NCBI RefSeq assembly: GCF_046506625.1 | Contig: NZ_JBKFFP010000002.1 | Coordinates: 620,001-684,000, forward strand | Reading direction: 5' to 3' | Length of the DNA: 64,000 bases | Source of the DNA: Zhengella sedimenti | Lineage (GTDB): Bacteria > Pseudomonadota > Alphaproteobacteria > Rhizobiales > Rhizobiaceae | In this document: positions 33,887 through 42,983 of the stretch, in pieces | Numbering within the stretch: position 1 is the stretch's first letter | Layout: every line of letters starts with the position of its first letter | Made by a program: the position numbers and the translations under genes | Notes under the pieces: generated by a model | What the model was told of the DNA's origin: nothing | What the model saw: only the letters and a program-made list of their open reading frames with translations | The model's database searches: none

Positions 33887-34462
33887 TCATGGGGTGGTCA
33901 GGGGCAGCACGCCGAACAGCCAGAGATGCAGTTTCCAGACGAACAATGCGTAAATCGCCAGGCCGAGCAAGACGGTGGCGATATCCCACTGGACAGGCCC
34001 GGCGGCGGGCACGGCCACGCCGCGGCGCTTGACGGAGATGCGATCGAACACCGCCCAGACGAGGAAGCCGCCGAAGAGCAGGATGGAGGCCAGATCCCCG
34101 TTGATCAGGAGATGGCCAAGCGCCCAGATCTTCACGGCCACCAGCATGGGATGCTTCAACGCTGCCTTGATACGCCCGGCGGGGAGCATGTAGGCGGCCA
34201 GCGCGATCATGGCGAACACCATGAGCAGCGCCGTGACATGGCCCAGCCAGAAGGGTGGGGACCACAGGACGGGCGCGGACCAGCGGGCCTCGCCATATCC
34301 CCAGACGATCAGCACGAAGCCGATGACGGAGACGATGGAATAAACCCCTTTCCACGGCCCCTCGCCCATGGAGGCTTTCTTCGCCTCTGCCCAGGCAGGC
34401 GCGACGATGCGCACCGAATGCACGCCGAGAAACAGGACAAGTCCCAGAACGAGATAAAGCAT
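33887..34462 (-). CDS. nnrU: NnrU family membrane protein
   Basis: 191 residues with six hydrophobic helices. LYLVLGLVLFLGVHSVRIV at the start, PFWLGHVTALLMVFAMIALA and the RIKAALKHPMLVAVKIWALGHLLINGD block are NnrU family hallmarks; the KHPML...HLLINGD portion is related to steroid-reductase-like ICMT folds. NnrU is linked genetically to nitric oxide/nitrite metabolism in Rhodobacter, but its activity is unclear and no nir/nor genes or NnrR box are visible here. ATG 34462 is preferred over GTG 34477. Confidence 0.87.
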   Translation of the reverse strand: MLYLVLGLVLFLGVHSVRIVAPAWAEAKKASMGEGPWKGVYSIVSVIGFVLIVWGYGEARWSAPVLWSPPFWLGHVTALLMVFAMIALAAYMLPAGRIKAALKHPMLVAVKIWALGHLLINGDLASILLFGGFLVWAVFDRISVKRRGVAVPAAGPVQWDIATVLLGLAIYALFVWKLHLWLFGVLPLTTP

Positions 34463-34547
34463 GGAAGGCCCCTTCACGCATGTTCCACCCGCCGCAGCGG
34501 CCGGTGCCCACTTGCCGGATACTTAATGCAGTCATAGCCTGACTTCC

Positions 34548-34883
34548 ATGACCATCGACACGGAAAAAGCCCGGACGCGCCTCGATGGCAAAAGGGCGGA
34601 ACTCGAAGCGCAATCCTTGCTGGCATCGGAGGCCCGCCGGCCCGTGGAACTCGACCAGCAATCGGTCGGGCGCCTGAGCCGGATGGACGCGATGCAGCAA
34701 CAGGCCATTGCGCAGGCCGCGGAGCGTTCCCGCCAGCGCGAACTGACGCGCATCGAACTGGCCGAACGGCGGCTGCGCGAGGGCGACTATGGCTGGTGCA
34801 CCGAATGCGGCGAGGAGATCCCGGACGGCCGCCTGGCCATCGATCCCATGGCGGAGAAATGCGTCCGTTGCGCAGGCCGCTGA
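34548..34883 (+). CDS. DksA/TraR-type zinc-finger protein
   Basis: 111 residues: a helical coiled coil (residues 5-75) and a C4 zinc finger with C84, C87, C105 and C108 (CTEC...CVRC). The SRMDAMQQQ turn in the middle is where DksA inserts acidic tip residues into the RNA polymerase secondary channel; Asp47 is present. It is shorter than DksA (about 150), resembling the short TraR/DksA2-like members that modulate transcription in stress. Divergent from nnrU across 85 bases. Confidence 0.88.
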   Translation: MTIDTEKARTRLDGKRAELEAQSLLASEARRPVELDQQSVGRLSRMDAMQQQAIAQAAERSRQRELTRIELAERRLREGDYGWCTECGEEIPDGRLAIDPMAEKCVRCAGR

Positions 34884-34986
34884 CGCCCGACGGCACACGA
34901 CCGCATGGACGCCATATTTGGCGGCGACAGATACGGTTCACCGATTCGTCCGCAACCCTTTCCCATTGTCCTTCGTTACCCCGTTC

Positions 34987-35976
34987 ATGCGTCCCATCTC
35001 TCTCCTTCTGTCCGCCCTCTCCCTTCTCGCTCTCGCAACCGGCAGCGCATCGGGCGCGAGCCAAGGGCCGAAACTGCAGGAGGTGCTGATTTCCTTCGAC
35101 GGGGCGCATGACAATGCGCAATGGGACCGCGCGCTGGCGCTGGGACGCCAGACCGGGGCACGCTTCACGTTTTTCCTGTCCTGCACCTTCCTGCTGACAC
35201 CGGATACCAAGGCAGCCTACAGCGCACCGCGTCGCGGGCACGCGGCCTCGAATGTGGGTTTCGGGCAGACGGCGCAGGAGGTGCACACGCGCCTGACCCA
35301 TATCCTCACGGCCTGGCGCGAGGGCCACGAGATCGCCAGCCATGGCTGCGGCCATTTTGACGGGAAGGCCTGGACGCAGTCCGACTGGGAGCAGGAATTC
35401 GACAATTTCGCCCGCATCCTGCGCGATGCCTGGACGATCAACGGCTTCGGTCCGGCGCCGGAAGGGTGGTCCGGCATGGCGGCCGCCGTCTCGGGTTTTC
35501 GCGCACCCTACCTGTCGACGAACGCGGCCCTGTTCACGGCATTGAAGGCCCGGGGCTTTCGCTATGACGCCTCGACCGTTGGCCGGGACCCCGAACCGGC
35601 GGTGGAAAAAGACGGCCTGTGGCGCCTGCCGCTGCCGATGATTCCGGAGGGACCGAGGGCCAGGCGCATCATCGCCATGGACTACAACTGGTTTGCCCGC
35701 CATTCCGGCGCCAAGGAAGACGCCGCCAATGCGCAGGCCTACGAGGAGCGGGCCTACCGGGCGATGATGGGGCAGTTCGACCGCGCGCACGGGGCGAGCC
35801 GCAAGCCCGTCCAGGCCGGCTTCCATTTCACGCTGATGAATGACGGCGCCTATTGGCGGGCGCTGGAACGTTTCGCCCGCGAAGTCTGCGGCAAGGCCGA
35901 CGTGACCTGCCGGCCGATCGGCGCGCATGTGGCGATGCGCAATGCCGATTCGGCCATCGCGGAATTGCGCTACTGA
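34987..35976 (+). CDS. Secreted polysaccharide deacetylase family protein
   Basis: 329 residues with a signal peptide (MRPISLLLSALSLLALATGSASG). A NodB-type fold follows: VLISFDGAHDN (motif 1, Asp pair), EIASHGCGHFDG (motif 2, metal-binding His-x3-His) and VSGFRAPYLSTN (motif 3). The protein would remove acetyl groups from a cell-surface glycan in the periplasm; substrate unknown. Several Trp/Asp-rich insertions distinguish it from chitin deacetylases. ATG 34987 is set by the signal peptide; the open frame upstream belongs to the end of the DksA gene in another frame. Confidence 0.87.
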   Translation: MRPISLLLSALSLLALATGSASGASQGPKLQEVLISFDGAHDNAQWDRALALGRQTGARFTFFLSCTFLLTPDTKAAYSAPRRGHAASNVGFGQTAQEVHTRLTHILTAWREGHEIASHGCGHFDGKAWTQSDWEQEFDNFARILRDAWTINGFGPAPEGWSGMAAAVSGFRAPYLSTNAALFTALKARGFRYDASTVGRDPEPAVEKDGLWRLPLPMIPEGPRARRIIAMDYNWFARHSGAKEDAANAQAYEERAYRAMMGQFDRAHGASRKPVQAGFHFTLMNDGAYWRALERFAREVCGKADVTCRPIGAHVAMRNADSAIAELRY

Positions 35977-35989
35977 CCCGCTCTGTTTT

Positions 35990-37156
35990 CTACCGGATCT
36001 TCCCCGCGCTCAACGCCGCGGCGGCAGCCAGCAGCAGCACGGCGGAAGCACCGAGCGACGGAACCGTGAAACTGCCGGTCCAGTCGGCGGCGTAGCCGGC
36101 CAGCAGCGGGCCGATGATCTGGCCGGTGCCGAAGGCGACCGTCATGTAGGCGAAGGCACGGCGCGGCGCATCGCCGGCGAGCGCCCGTCCGGCCTGAAGT
36201 CCGAATGCCGTGATCGCAACGAAGGTGCCGCCCAGCAGGATGCCGCCAATCAGCGGCCCGGCATGGCCGCCAAGGGAAACCGAGGCGCCGACGCCGATGG
36301 CCTCGACGACGCATCCGACCGCAAATGTCGCGGTCAGGCCAAGCCGGCGCTGGACATAGCCCCAGGCCCAGACAGCCGGGGCTGCCGCGATGCCGGTCGC
36401 AAGCCAGACCGCCGATTCGAACAGCGGCCCGCCTTCGCTCTGGCGAACGATGGCGACGAGGAAGGTGGCGGTGACGATGTAGCCCCCGCCGAACAGGCCG
36501 TAGGCCACGATGATGCGCGCGAACGGCGTGGTCCATTTGAAACGGGGTTCGGGCGCCGGGCGCGGCGCGGCCTTCGGGGCGCGCTCGATCAGCAATGCGG
36601 CTGCGGCGAGCACCGCCGAGACGATCCCGGCGGCCAGCCAGCTTTCGCGCCAGCCGAGTCCAGCCAGGAAAACCGCGCCGGTGATGAGGCCGGACAGGCC
36701 GATGCCAATGCCCACCCCTGCGAAATGGAGCGCCTGGATGCCTGGCCGGCCGGCGCTGGCGGCCTTTCCCAGCACGATGGCGGACAGGAAGACCATGGTA
36801 TAGGCGCTGGCGACACCGGCAAGGAACCGGACGGCCAGGAAGGCGACGAGGCTGCCGGAAAAGGCCATGGCGGCGCACAGCACGGCCGAAGCGACGAGCG
36901 AGGTGAGCGCGATGGCGCGTTCGCCGCCCCGGCGGCTGCCGACCGCCGCCATGAGCGCGCCAGCCAGATAGCCGAGATAGTTCGCCGAAGCGATCAGGCC
37001 CGCGTCGGAGGCGGACAGGCCCAGCGAATCCATCATCGAGGGCAGGATCGGCGTATAGACGAACCGCGACATGCCCATGCCGGCGGCCATGCCGGCCATC
37101 CCGCCAATGCCATAGAGGATATCCGGACGACGGCCGGTGGAGAGTGTCGCGGTCAT
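35990..37156 (-). CDS. YbfB/YjiJ family MFS transporter
   Basis: 388 residues with twelve predicted membrane helices and no large loop. The start YGIGGMAGMAAGMGMSRFVYTPILPSM is the hallmark of the YbfB/YjiJ MFS family, and SANYLGYLAGAL marks helix 2. Substrate is unknown for the family, although several members sit with genes for small-molecule efflux. It converges on the deacetylase gene (13 bases between stops) and diverges from the MAPEG gene across 157 bases. Confidence 0.9.
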   Translation of the reverse strand: MTATLSTGRRPDILYGIGGMAGMAAGMGMSRFVYTPILPSMMDSLGLSASDAGLIASANYLGYLAGALMAAVGSRRGGERAIALTSLVASAVLCAAMAFSGSLVAFLAVRFLAGVASAYTMVFLSAIVLGKAASAGRPGIQALHFAGVGIGIGLSGLITGAVFLAGLGWRESWLAAGIVSAVLAAAALLIERAPKAAPRPAPEPRFKWTTPFARIIVAYGLFGGGYIVTATFLVAIVRQSEGGPLFESAVWLATGIAAAPAVWAWGYVQRRLGLTATFAVGCVVEAIGVGASVSLGGHAGPLIGGILLGGTFVAITAFGLQAGRALAGDAPRRAFAYMTVAFGTGQIIGPLLAGYAADWTGSFTVPSLGASAVLLLAAAAALSAGKIR

Positions 37157-37313
37157 GCCAGCCCCTTAGCAGGTCGGCGGGCGTCCGGACAATTGCACCT
37201 TTTTGACGCGTCGCTTCAACGCGGCATTTTTTCCGATTGCGCGGGAGACATGTGGCGGGAATGATCCGGCGCGTTCGCAACCCGTACCCTCTCGTCATCA
37301 ACTGGAGATCATC

Positions 37314-37724
37314 ATGGCGACCAGCGCCCTTGCCGCGACGGCCCTCTATGCCGCGCTCAATGCCCTTGTCCTGCTTGTCCTGACAGGCGCGACCGGCCGC
37401 CATCGCGTCCGGACGCGGATCATGATGGGTGACGGCGGCGACCTGCATCTCATCCGCCTTTTGCGCGGTCATGCCAACGCCATCGAGGCCATGCCGATGT
37501 TCTTCGTGATGCTGGCCACCGCCGCCCTGCTAGGCGCGCCCGCCTTCGCAATTCACGCGATCGGCCTGCCCTTCACCATCGGGCGGGCGCTGCATGCGTG
37601 GCATTTCATCCAGCCCGACGCCCCTGCCTGGCAGCGCGGGCTCGGCTTCGCGCTGTCCTTCCTCGCCTTCATCGTCCTGACGGTCGGCCTTCTGGCCCAT
37701 GCGGCGCGCCTGCTCATTGCCTGA
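37314..37724 (+). CDS. MAPEG family membrane protein
   Basis: 136 residues with four hydrophobic helices. The MAPEG signature is present: RTRIMMGDGGDLHLIRLLRGHANAIEAMPMFFVML near residues 31-66, with the Arg/Asn/Glu residues that bind glutathione in microsomal glutathione transferases. Bacterial members may conjugate lipophilic electrophiles to glutathione; this is family knowledge, not shown. GGAG seven to ten bases before ATG 37314 supports the start. A strong bidirectional terminator follows. Confidence 0.9.
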   Translation: MATSALAATALYAALNALVLLVLTGATGRHRVRTRIMMGDGGDLHLIRLLRGHANAIEAMPMFFVMLATAALLGAPAFAIHAIGLPFTIGRALHAWHFIQPDAPAWQRGLGFALSFLAFIVLTVGLLAHAARLLIA

Positions 37725-37752
37725 TCGTGAAAAGGGTGGCGCCTGGACATGA

Positions 37753-37783
37753 AAAGGGCGGCGCAATCTCTGCGCCGCCCTTT
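37753..37783. terminator. Bidirectional terminator between MAPEG and BCCT genes
   Basis: A perfect 13-bp stem (37753-37765 with 37771-37783) beginning AAAGGGCGGCGCA and ending in TTT, with loop ATCTC. It lies 29 bases after the MAPEG stop and 27 bases after the convergent BCCT stop, and is symmetrical enough to serve both strands. Confidence 0.88.
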
Positions 37784-37809
37784 CGGTTGCCCGTTGAAGA
37801 CAGGCCGTG

Positions 37810-39435
37810 TCAGGCGGTCTTCACCTTGCCGGTGTCGATCAGCCGTTCACGCCGCAGGCCCATGTAGGTCGCGACCATCATCACCAGCAGGACGAGGGCG
37901 AAGGGAATGCCCGTCGCCACCGCCGCCGCCTGAAGCGCGCCAAGGCCGCCGCCCAGCAGCAGGACAATGGCGACAAGGCCCTCGAACAGCGCCCAGAACA
38001 CGCGCTGGGCGACGGGTGCATCCACCTTGCCGCCGGCGGTGATGGTGTCGATGACCAGCGAACCGGAGTCCGACGAGGTGACGAAGAAGACGATCACCAG
38101 CACGATGCCGACGAAGGAGATGATCGAGGTCAGCGGGAAATATTCCGCCATCACGAAGAGCTTGAGCTCCTGCGCGGCATCGACGATTTCCTGGTGGCCG
38201 GCCGAAACGGTTTCGTGGATTGCCGCGCCGCCGAAGGTCGACATCCACAGGATGCAGACGGCCGTCGGGATCAGGATGACGCAGGTGATGAATTCACGCA
38301 CCGTGCGCCCCCGCGAGACGCGGGCGATGAACATGCCGACGAAGGGCGACCAGGAAATCCACCAGGCCCAGTAGAAGGCGGTCCAGCCCTGCATGAAGTT
38401 GGTATCCTCGCGACCGAACGGATTGGAGAGCGGGACGAGTTCCTTGACATAGGCGACCGTATTGTCGAGCAGACCGGTGACGATCACCGCCGTCGGTCCG
38501 GCCAACAGGATGAACAGCAGCAGCGCGGCCGCCAGAACCATGTTGATTTCCGACAGGCGCTTCACACCGGCATCGAGCCCGGCGACCACGGACAGCAGCG
38601 CAATGCCGGTGATGGCCATGATCAGGATCACCTTGGCGACGTCCGAAACGCCGAGGCCGAAGAGGAAATCGAGTCCGGCCATGGCCTGTTCGGCACCGAA
38701 ACCGAGCGATGTGGCCAGGCCGAAGAGCGTGGCGAAGACCGCCATCGTGTCGATGACGTGCCCCGGCCAGCCCCAGACGCGCTCACCGAGGATCGGGTAG
38801 AAGGCCGAGCGCAGCGTCAGCGGCAGGCCGCGATTGTAGGAGAAGAAGGCCAGCGCCAGAGCGACGATGGCATAGATCGCCCAAGGATGCAGGCCCCAGT
38901 GGAAGATGGTCGCAGCCATCGCCAGTTCGCGGGCAGCCTCGGTGTTCCCGGCAGCCGCGCCGAGCGGCGCCCAGTCCGTGCGCAGGCCGTTTTCCACCGC
39001 CGTTCCGCCAAAGGACGAAGCGTAGTGCGACAAGGGTTCCGACACGCCGAAGAACATCAGGCCAATGCCCATGCCGGCGGCGAACAGCATGGCGAACCAG
39101 CCGGCATAACCGTAGTCCGGACGTGCGTCCTGGCCGCCGAGGCGGACATTGCCGAGCGGGCTGACAATGAGGAACAGGCTGAACAGAACGAAGAGATTGG
39201 CCGACATCAGCAGTGGCCAGTCAAAGGTCTCCGTCAGGGCCGGGCGCAGCCAGCCGAAGAACGCCGCCGTGCCTTCCTGGAACATCAGCGACAGGATGAC
39301 GAAGGCGATGATGATGACGGCGGAAACGAAGAAGACCGGATTGTGAATGTCGAGGCCGAGAACCTGTACGTTGTCCTGACCGATCTCGTAGTCGGTCTCA
39401 ACCGGATTCGCGGCTTCTGGCAAAGCGTCTGCCAT
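37810..39435 (-). CDS. BCCT family betaine/choline/carnitine transporter
   Basis: 541 residues with twelve membrane helices. The family motif FYWAWWISWSPFVGMFIARVSRGRTVREF near residue 350 forms the Trp-lined substrate cage; GMGIGLMFFGVSEPL near 105 is the first part of the site and uses the Gly-rich GMGIG seen in sodium-coupled BetP/CaiT relatives. It imports a quaternary ammonium osmolyte such as glycine betaine or choline. The C-terminal tail is short (LRRERLIDTGKVKTA), so no long osmosensing domain is visible. GGGAGGG precedes ATG 39435. Confidence 0.93.
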   Translation of the reverse strand: MADALPEAANPVETDYEIGQDNVQVLGLDIHNPVFFVSAVIIIAFVILSLMFQEGTAAFFGWLRPALTETFDWPLLMSANLFVLFSLFLIVSPLGNVRLGGQDARPDYGYAGWFAMLFAAGMGIGLMFFGVSEPLSHYASSFGGTAVENGLRTDWAPLGAAAGNTEAARELAMAATIFHWGLHPWAIYAIVALALAFFSYNRGLPLTLRSAFYPILGERVWGWPGHVIDTMAVFATLFGLATSLGFGAEQAMAGLDFLFGLGVSDVAKVILIMAITGIALLSVVAGLDAGVKRLSEINMVLAAALLLFILLAGPTAVIVTGLLDNTVAYVKELVPLSNPFGREDTNFMQGWTAFYWAWWISWSPFVGMFIARVSRGRTVREFITCVILIPTAVCILWMSTFGGAAIHETVSAGHQEIVDAAQELKLFVMAEYFPLTSIISFVGIVLVIVFFVTSSDSGSLVIDTITAGGKVDAPVAQRVFWALFEGLVAIVLLLGGGLGALQAAAVATGIPFALVLLVMMVATYMGLRRERLIDTGKVKTA

Positions 39436-39605
39436 GAGAATACCCTCCCCTTTTCATGCTCCGGACGCGGCAGGACATCGCCCGGACCTGTTTCTCCCTG
39501 ACCGGAAAGACTGAACGCATCCCGCATGCGATGGTCTCCTGCTCGCGACATGCCGGGCGCGCAGTTGTCGCGTTTGGGACAAACCCCGCGCCCTTTCAAT
39601 GCCCG

Positions 39606-39623
39606 GGGAACGCTTCAGTTCCC
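39606..39623. promoter_or_regulatory. Inverted repeat in the BCCT/YeeE divergent region
   Basis: GGGAAC-GCTTCA-GTTCCC is a perfect 6-bp inverted repeat followed by an A-rich stretch (39624-39632). It lies about 171 bases before the BCCT start and 110 before the YeeE start and may be an operator for either; no regulator gene is adjacent. Confidence 0.3.
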
Positions 39624-39659
39624 AAGAAAAAAACGAAATATCCGGTCCGTGGCGGTCGG

Positions 39660-39673
39660 TTGATTTCAATCAA
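39660..39673. promoter_or_regulatory. FNR/FixK-type box upstream of the YeeE/YedE gene
   Basis: TTGATTTCAATCAA is a perfect match to the FNR/FixK consensus TTGAT-N4-ATCAA. Its centre lies 66 bases before the ATG at 39733, which would place a class II start site (-41.5) near 39708, leaving a 25-base leader. Confidence 0.65.
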
Positions 39674-39732
39674 GACGTGCCGTGCCATCACATGCAAAAA
39701 TCACGATTAATTGGATCTGACGGGGGTGCAGC

Positions 39733-40830
39733 ATGGACCTGATCGCGCTTGCCGACCGGTATGGCGAGCCTACGCTGGCGTTGGCTGGGGCGCTTGCCAT
39801 CGGTTTTCTCTTCGGTGCCTTTGCCCAGAAGAGCCGTTTCTGCCTGCGCGCCGCGACGGTGGACTTTGCCCGTGGCCACATCACTTCCAAGGTCGCGGTC
39901 TGGCTGCTTGTCTTCGCCACGGCGCTGATCGGAACGCAGGCGCTCTACCTGCTGGCAGACGTGAACATCAAGGAAGCCCGCCAGCTTGCCTCGCCGCAAT
40001 CCGTCTCCGGCGCGGCCATCGGCGGGTTGCTGTTCGGGGCGGGCATGGTCATGGCGCGCGGATGCGCTTCCCGCCTGCTGGTGCTCTCGGCCACGGGAAA
40101 CCTGCGCGCGCTGCTGTCCGGCCTCGTCTTCGCCGTGGTGGCGCAGGCCAGCCTGCACGGCTTCCTGTCGCCGCTGCGCAACTGGATCGCCGGCGGCATG
40201 ACGAGCAACGCCATTGGCGGCAACGACCTGCTGGAACGCTTCGGCGCCTCCACGGGCGCCGCCATCGCCTTCTCCGCCATCTGGCTTGGCGCCGGCCTCT
40301 GGTTCGCCTGGCGCCAGCGCACCCGCATGGTGATCGCGCTTGCATCCGTTCTCACCGGGCTCATGGTCCCGGCCGCATGGTGGTATACGGCCCAGCTTTC
40401 GGCCATCGCCTTCGATCCGGTCAACATGACCAGCCTCACCTTCACCGGCCCTTCGGCCAAGACGCTGATGTTCTTCCTGGAAGCCTCGGAGCTTGATTTC
40501 GATGTCGGGCTCGTTCCGGGCGTCTTCCTCGGCTCGTTTACCGCCGCATGGCTTTCGGGCGAACTGAAGATCCAGGGCTGGCAGGACGGCTATTCGATGC
40601 GCCGCTACATTCTCGGCGCGGCACTGATGGGTTTCGGCGGAATGCTGGCCGGCGGCTGCGCCGTGGGCGCGGGCGTGACCGGCGGTTCGGTCTTTGCATT
40701 GACGGCCTGGGTAACGCTCGGCGCCATGTGGCTTTCGGCCGGCATCACCGACCGCCTGCTCGACTACCACCGCGAGACGGCGCTGCCTGCCGACCGGCCG
40801 GAGGCCGCGCCGGCCATGCTCGGCACCTGA
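39733..40830 (+). CDS. YeeE/YedE (TsuA-like) family sulfur-compound transporter
   Basis: 365 residues with about nine to ten membrane helices. The duplicated family motif appears as FAQKSRFCLRAA (near residue 28), GAGMVMARGCASRLLV (about 100) and GGMLAGGCAVGAGVTGGSVF (about 300), whose cysteines relay thiosulfate or another reduced sulfur anion across the membrane in TsuA. No partner TusA-like or rhodanese gene is adjacent. An FNR-type box in front of it suggests induction when oxygen falls. The upstream region also holds a GTTCCC palindrome. Confidence 0.9.
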   Translation: MDLIALADRYGEPTLALAGALAIGFLFGAFAQKSRFCLRAATVDFARGHITSKVAVWLLVFATALIGTQALYLLADVNIKEARQLASPQSVSGAAIGGLLFGAGMVMARGCASRLLVLSATGNLRALLSGLVFAVVAQASLHGFLSPLRNWIAGGMTSNAIGGNDLLERFGASTGAAIAFSAIWLGAGLWFAWRQRTRMVIALASVLTGLMVPAAWWYTAQLSAIAFDPVNMTSLTFTGPSAKTLMFFLEASELDFDVGLVPGVFLGSFTAAWLSGELKIQGWQDGYSMRRYILGAALMGFGGMLAGGCAVGAGVTGGSVFALTAWVTLGAMWLSAGITDRLLDYHRETALPADRPEAAPAMLGT

Positions 40831-40866
40831 GGGCGTCGTTAACGCTTCCGATACCAGCGCGGGAAA

Positions 40867-41169
40867 ATGCTCCCTTTCGACGGGCCAGGCGATTCGTTCC
40901 GGCCAACCATCGAAAAGCAGGAGTCCCAAGCCGTGTTGCCAGTCCGTGACGAGTCAGACCCGCGTGCCCGTATCCAGATCGTCAACACGCCGCCGCTGGC
41001 GCCGGAAGACCTGCCACCGCTGGACCTTCTGCCGGACGAGTTCCTGTTCGATGCAGGCGACCTGGACGCCGACACCTGCCCGCCGGACATGATCGTGGAG
41101 CGCGGGGACCGTTCGGCCTGGGTCTACGACCATGGCGATATCGCCGACATCCTGTTCGTGAAGGCCTGA
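40867..41169 (+). CDS. Conserved acidic small protein of unknown function
   Basis: 100 residues, no membrane segment or signal peptide, very acidic (many Asp/Glu) and Pro-rich: NTPPLAPEDLPPLDLLPDEF in the middle, and DRSAWVYDHGDIADILFVKA at the end. I know no family. ATG 40867 is 36 bases after the YeeE stop, with a GGAAAA box just before it, so cotranscription with that gene is possible. An alternative start lies further inside, but base use is the same as in the neighbours, supporting a real gene. Confidence 0.55.
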   Translation: MLPFDGPGDSFRPTIEKQESQAVLPVRDESDPRARIQIVNTPPLAPEDLPPLDLLPDEFLFDAGDLDADTCPPDMIVERGDRSAWVYDHGDIADILFVKA

Positions 41170-41183
41170 GGACGCCCTGCCCG

Positions 41184-41945
41184 TCATGCTCGCAGCCGCC
41201 AGCCGGTGCGGAAAATGAGCCAGATGACGGTCAGGCACAGCGTCATGAAGAGAAGGATCGCCGCCAGGCTGGCGGCAACGGGCACATCCGACAGGCCGAA
41301 GAAGGCCCAGCGGAAGCCCGAGATCAGGTAGACGACCGGGTTGAACAGCGAAACCGTCTGCCAGAAGGGCGGCAGCATGGAGATCGAGTAGAAGCTTCCG
41401 CCCAGGAAGACCAGCGGCGAGATGATGAGCAGCGGCACAAGCTGCAACTGCTCGAAATTGCCAGCCCAGATGCCGATGATGAAGCCAAGCAGCGCGAAGC
41501 TGATGCAGGTGGCGACGAGGAAGGCCAGCGCCCAGACCGGGTGGGCGACCGGCAGCGTGACGAAGAGATGGGCCGTGGCGAAGATGATCGAACCGATGAT
41601 GAAGGATTTGGTCGCCGCCGCGCCGACATAGCCGATCACGATCTCCACGAAGGAGACCGGCGCGGACAGCAATTCGTAGACCGTGCCGATGAATTTCGGG
41701 AAGTAAATGCCGAAGGCGGCATTTGTCACCGACTGCGTGAGAACGGTCAGCATGATGAGGCCCGGCACGATGAAGGCACCGTAGTCGATGCCGTCGACCT
41801 GCTGGATGCGCGAGCCGATGGCGGCGCCGAAGACAATGAAATAGAGCGCGGTGGAGAGCACCGGCGAAATGATGGATTGCAGCAGCGTGCGCGCGGTGCG
41901 CGCCATCTCGAAGCGGTAGATGGCCGCGATGGCGGTGAGGTTCAT
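41184..41945 (-). CDS. ABC-2 type transporter permease
   Basis: 253 residues with six membrane helices. Starts MNLTAIAAIYRFEMARTARTL and shows the ABC-2 pattern FPKFIGTVYELLSAPVSFVEIVIGYVGAAA, with PLLIISPLVFLGGSFYSISMLPPFWQTVSLFNPVVYLI near the end, as in NodJ/DrrB/YadH-like export permeases. Substrate unknown. The start ATG overlaps the stop of the ATPase gene (ATGA), so the two form a complete minimal exporter. Confidence 0.92.
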   Translation of the reverse strand: MNLTAIAAIYRFEMARTARTLLQSIISPVLSTALYFIVFGAAIGSRIQQVDGIDYGAFIVPGLIMLTVLTQSVTNAAFGIYFPKFIGTVYELLSAPVSFVEIVIGYVGAAATKSFIIGSIIFATAHLFVTLPVAHPVWALAFLVATCISFALLGFIIGIWAGNFEQLQLVPLLIISPLVFLGGSFYSISMLPPFWQTVSLFNPVVYLISGFRWAFFGLSDVPVAASLAAILLFMTLCLTVIWLIFRTGWRLRA

Positions 41946-42868
41946 GCCGTCTCCTTGACCAGCCCGACGAAGATTTCCTCCAGCGAGCTCTGGCGCGTGT
42001 CGAGATCGGTCACGGTCAGGCCGGCCGTGGCGAGATCATTCAGCAGGCGGGTGACGCCGGTCTTTCCGGCCGCGCTGTCGAAGGAATAGCGCAGCTTGCA
42101 GCCATCCTCGACCAGCGCCAGACCATGGCCCGACAGGGCGGGCGGCAGGCTGGCGAGCGGTTCGGCAAGCGTCAGCGTCAGGTCCTTGCGGCCGAGATCG
42201 CGGATGAGGCTGTCCTTGTCCTCCACCAGCAACACCTTGCCGCCGTTGATGACGCCGACCCGGTCGGCCATGGCCTCGGCCTCCTCGATGTAGTGCGTCG
42301 TCAGGATGATGGTGGCGCCGTCGGCCTTGAGCTGGCGAACGATGTCCCACATGCCCTTGCGCAATTCCACATCCACGCCGGCTGTCGGCTCGTCGAGGAA
42401 GATGACGCGCGGCTCATGCGACAGCGCCTTGGCGATCAGCACGCGGCGCTTCATGCCGCCCGACAGTGCCTTGGTCGGCGTGTCGCGCTTGTCCCACAGC
42501 GAAAGGCTGGTCAGCACCTTCTCGATATAGGCGTCGTCGCGCTTCTTGCCGAACAGGCCACGCGTCAGGCGGACGGTGGAAAGCACCGTCTCGAACGGCT
42601 CCAGCGCCACCTCCTGCGGCACCAGGCCGATCATGGAGCGGGCGGCGCGGTAGTCGCGCTCGATGTCGTGTCCGCCGACGCGCACGCTGCCGGACGTGGC
42701 CGTGACGATGCCGCAGATGATCGAGATCAGCGTCGTCTTGCCGGCGCCGTTGGGACCGAGCAACGCAAGAATCTCGCCGTCGCGGATCGTCAGGTCCACG
42801 CCCTTGAGGGCTTCGAATCCGCCGTCATAGACCTTGGAAAGATTTTCGACTTCGACAATCGGGGTCAT
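41942..42868 (-). CDS. ABC transporter ATP-binding protein (YadG/DrrA type)
   Basis: 308 residues: an ABC domain in the first 220 (Walker A GPNGAGKTT near 39, LVPQEVALEPF Q-loop, signature LSGGMKRR near 138, Walker B VIFLDEPTAGVD, switch TTHYIEEAE) and an 80-residue C-terminal accessory domain. The accessory domain and ABC-2 partner place it with YadG/CcmA-like exporters of drugs or lipids/polysaccharides. ATG 42868 (MTPIVEVENLSKVY) is set by domain start. First gene of a two-gene operon. Confidence 0.93.
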   Translation of the reverse strand: MTPIVEVENLSKVYDGGFEALKGVDLTIRDGEILALLGPNGAGKTTLISIICGIVTATSGSVRVGGHDIERDYRAARSMIGLVPQEVALEPFETVLSTVRLTRGLFGKKRDDAYIEKVLTSLSLWDKRDTPTKALSGGMKRRVLIAKALSHEPRVIFLDEPTAGVDVELRKGMWDIVRQLKADGATIILTTHYIEEAEAMADRVGVINGGKVLLVEDKDSLIRDLGRKDLTLTLAEPLASLPPALSGHGLALVEDGCKLRYSFDSAAGKTGVTRLLNDLATAGLTVTDLDTRQSSLEEIFVGLVKETA

Positions 42869-42983
42869 GAGCCGTCCCGTGTTGTTGCTGTGCGTTTTCC
42901 AGCCTGTGGCACGGCGTAGCAGATGGGGCGAGGCACGAAAAGGGAAAGGGCAAGATGGAAACCACCCTGCCCCCACGCCCCTG

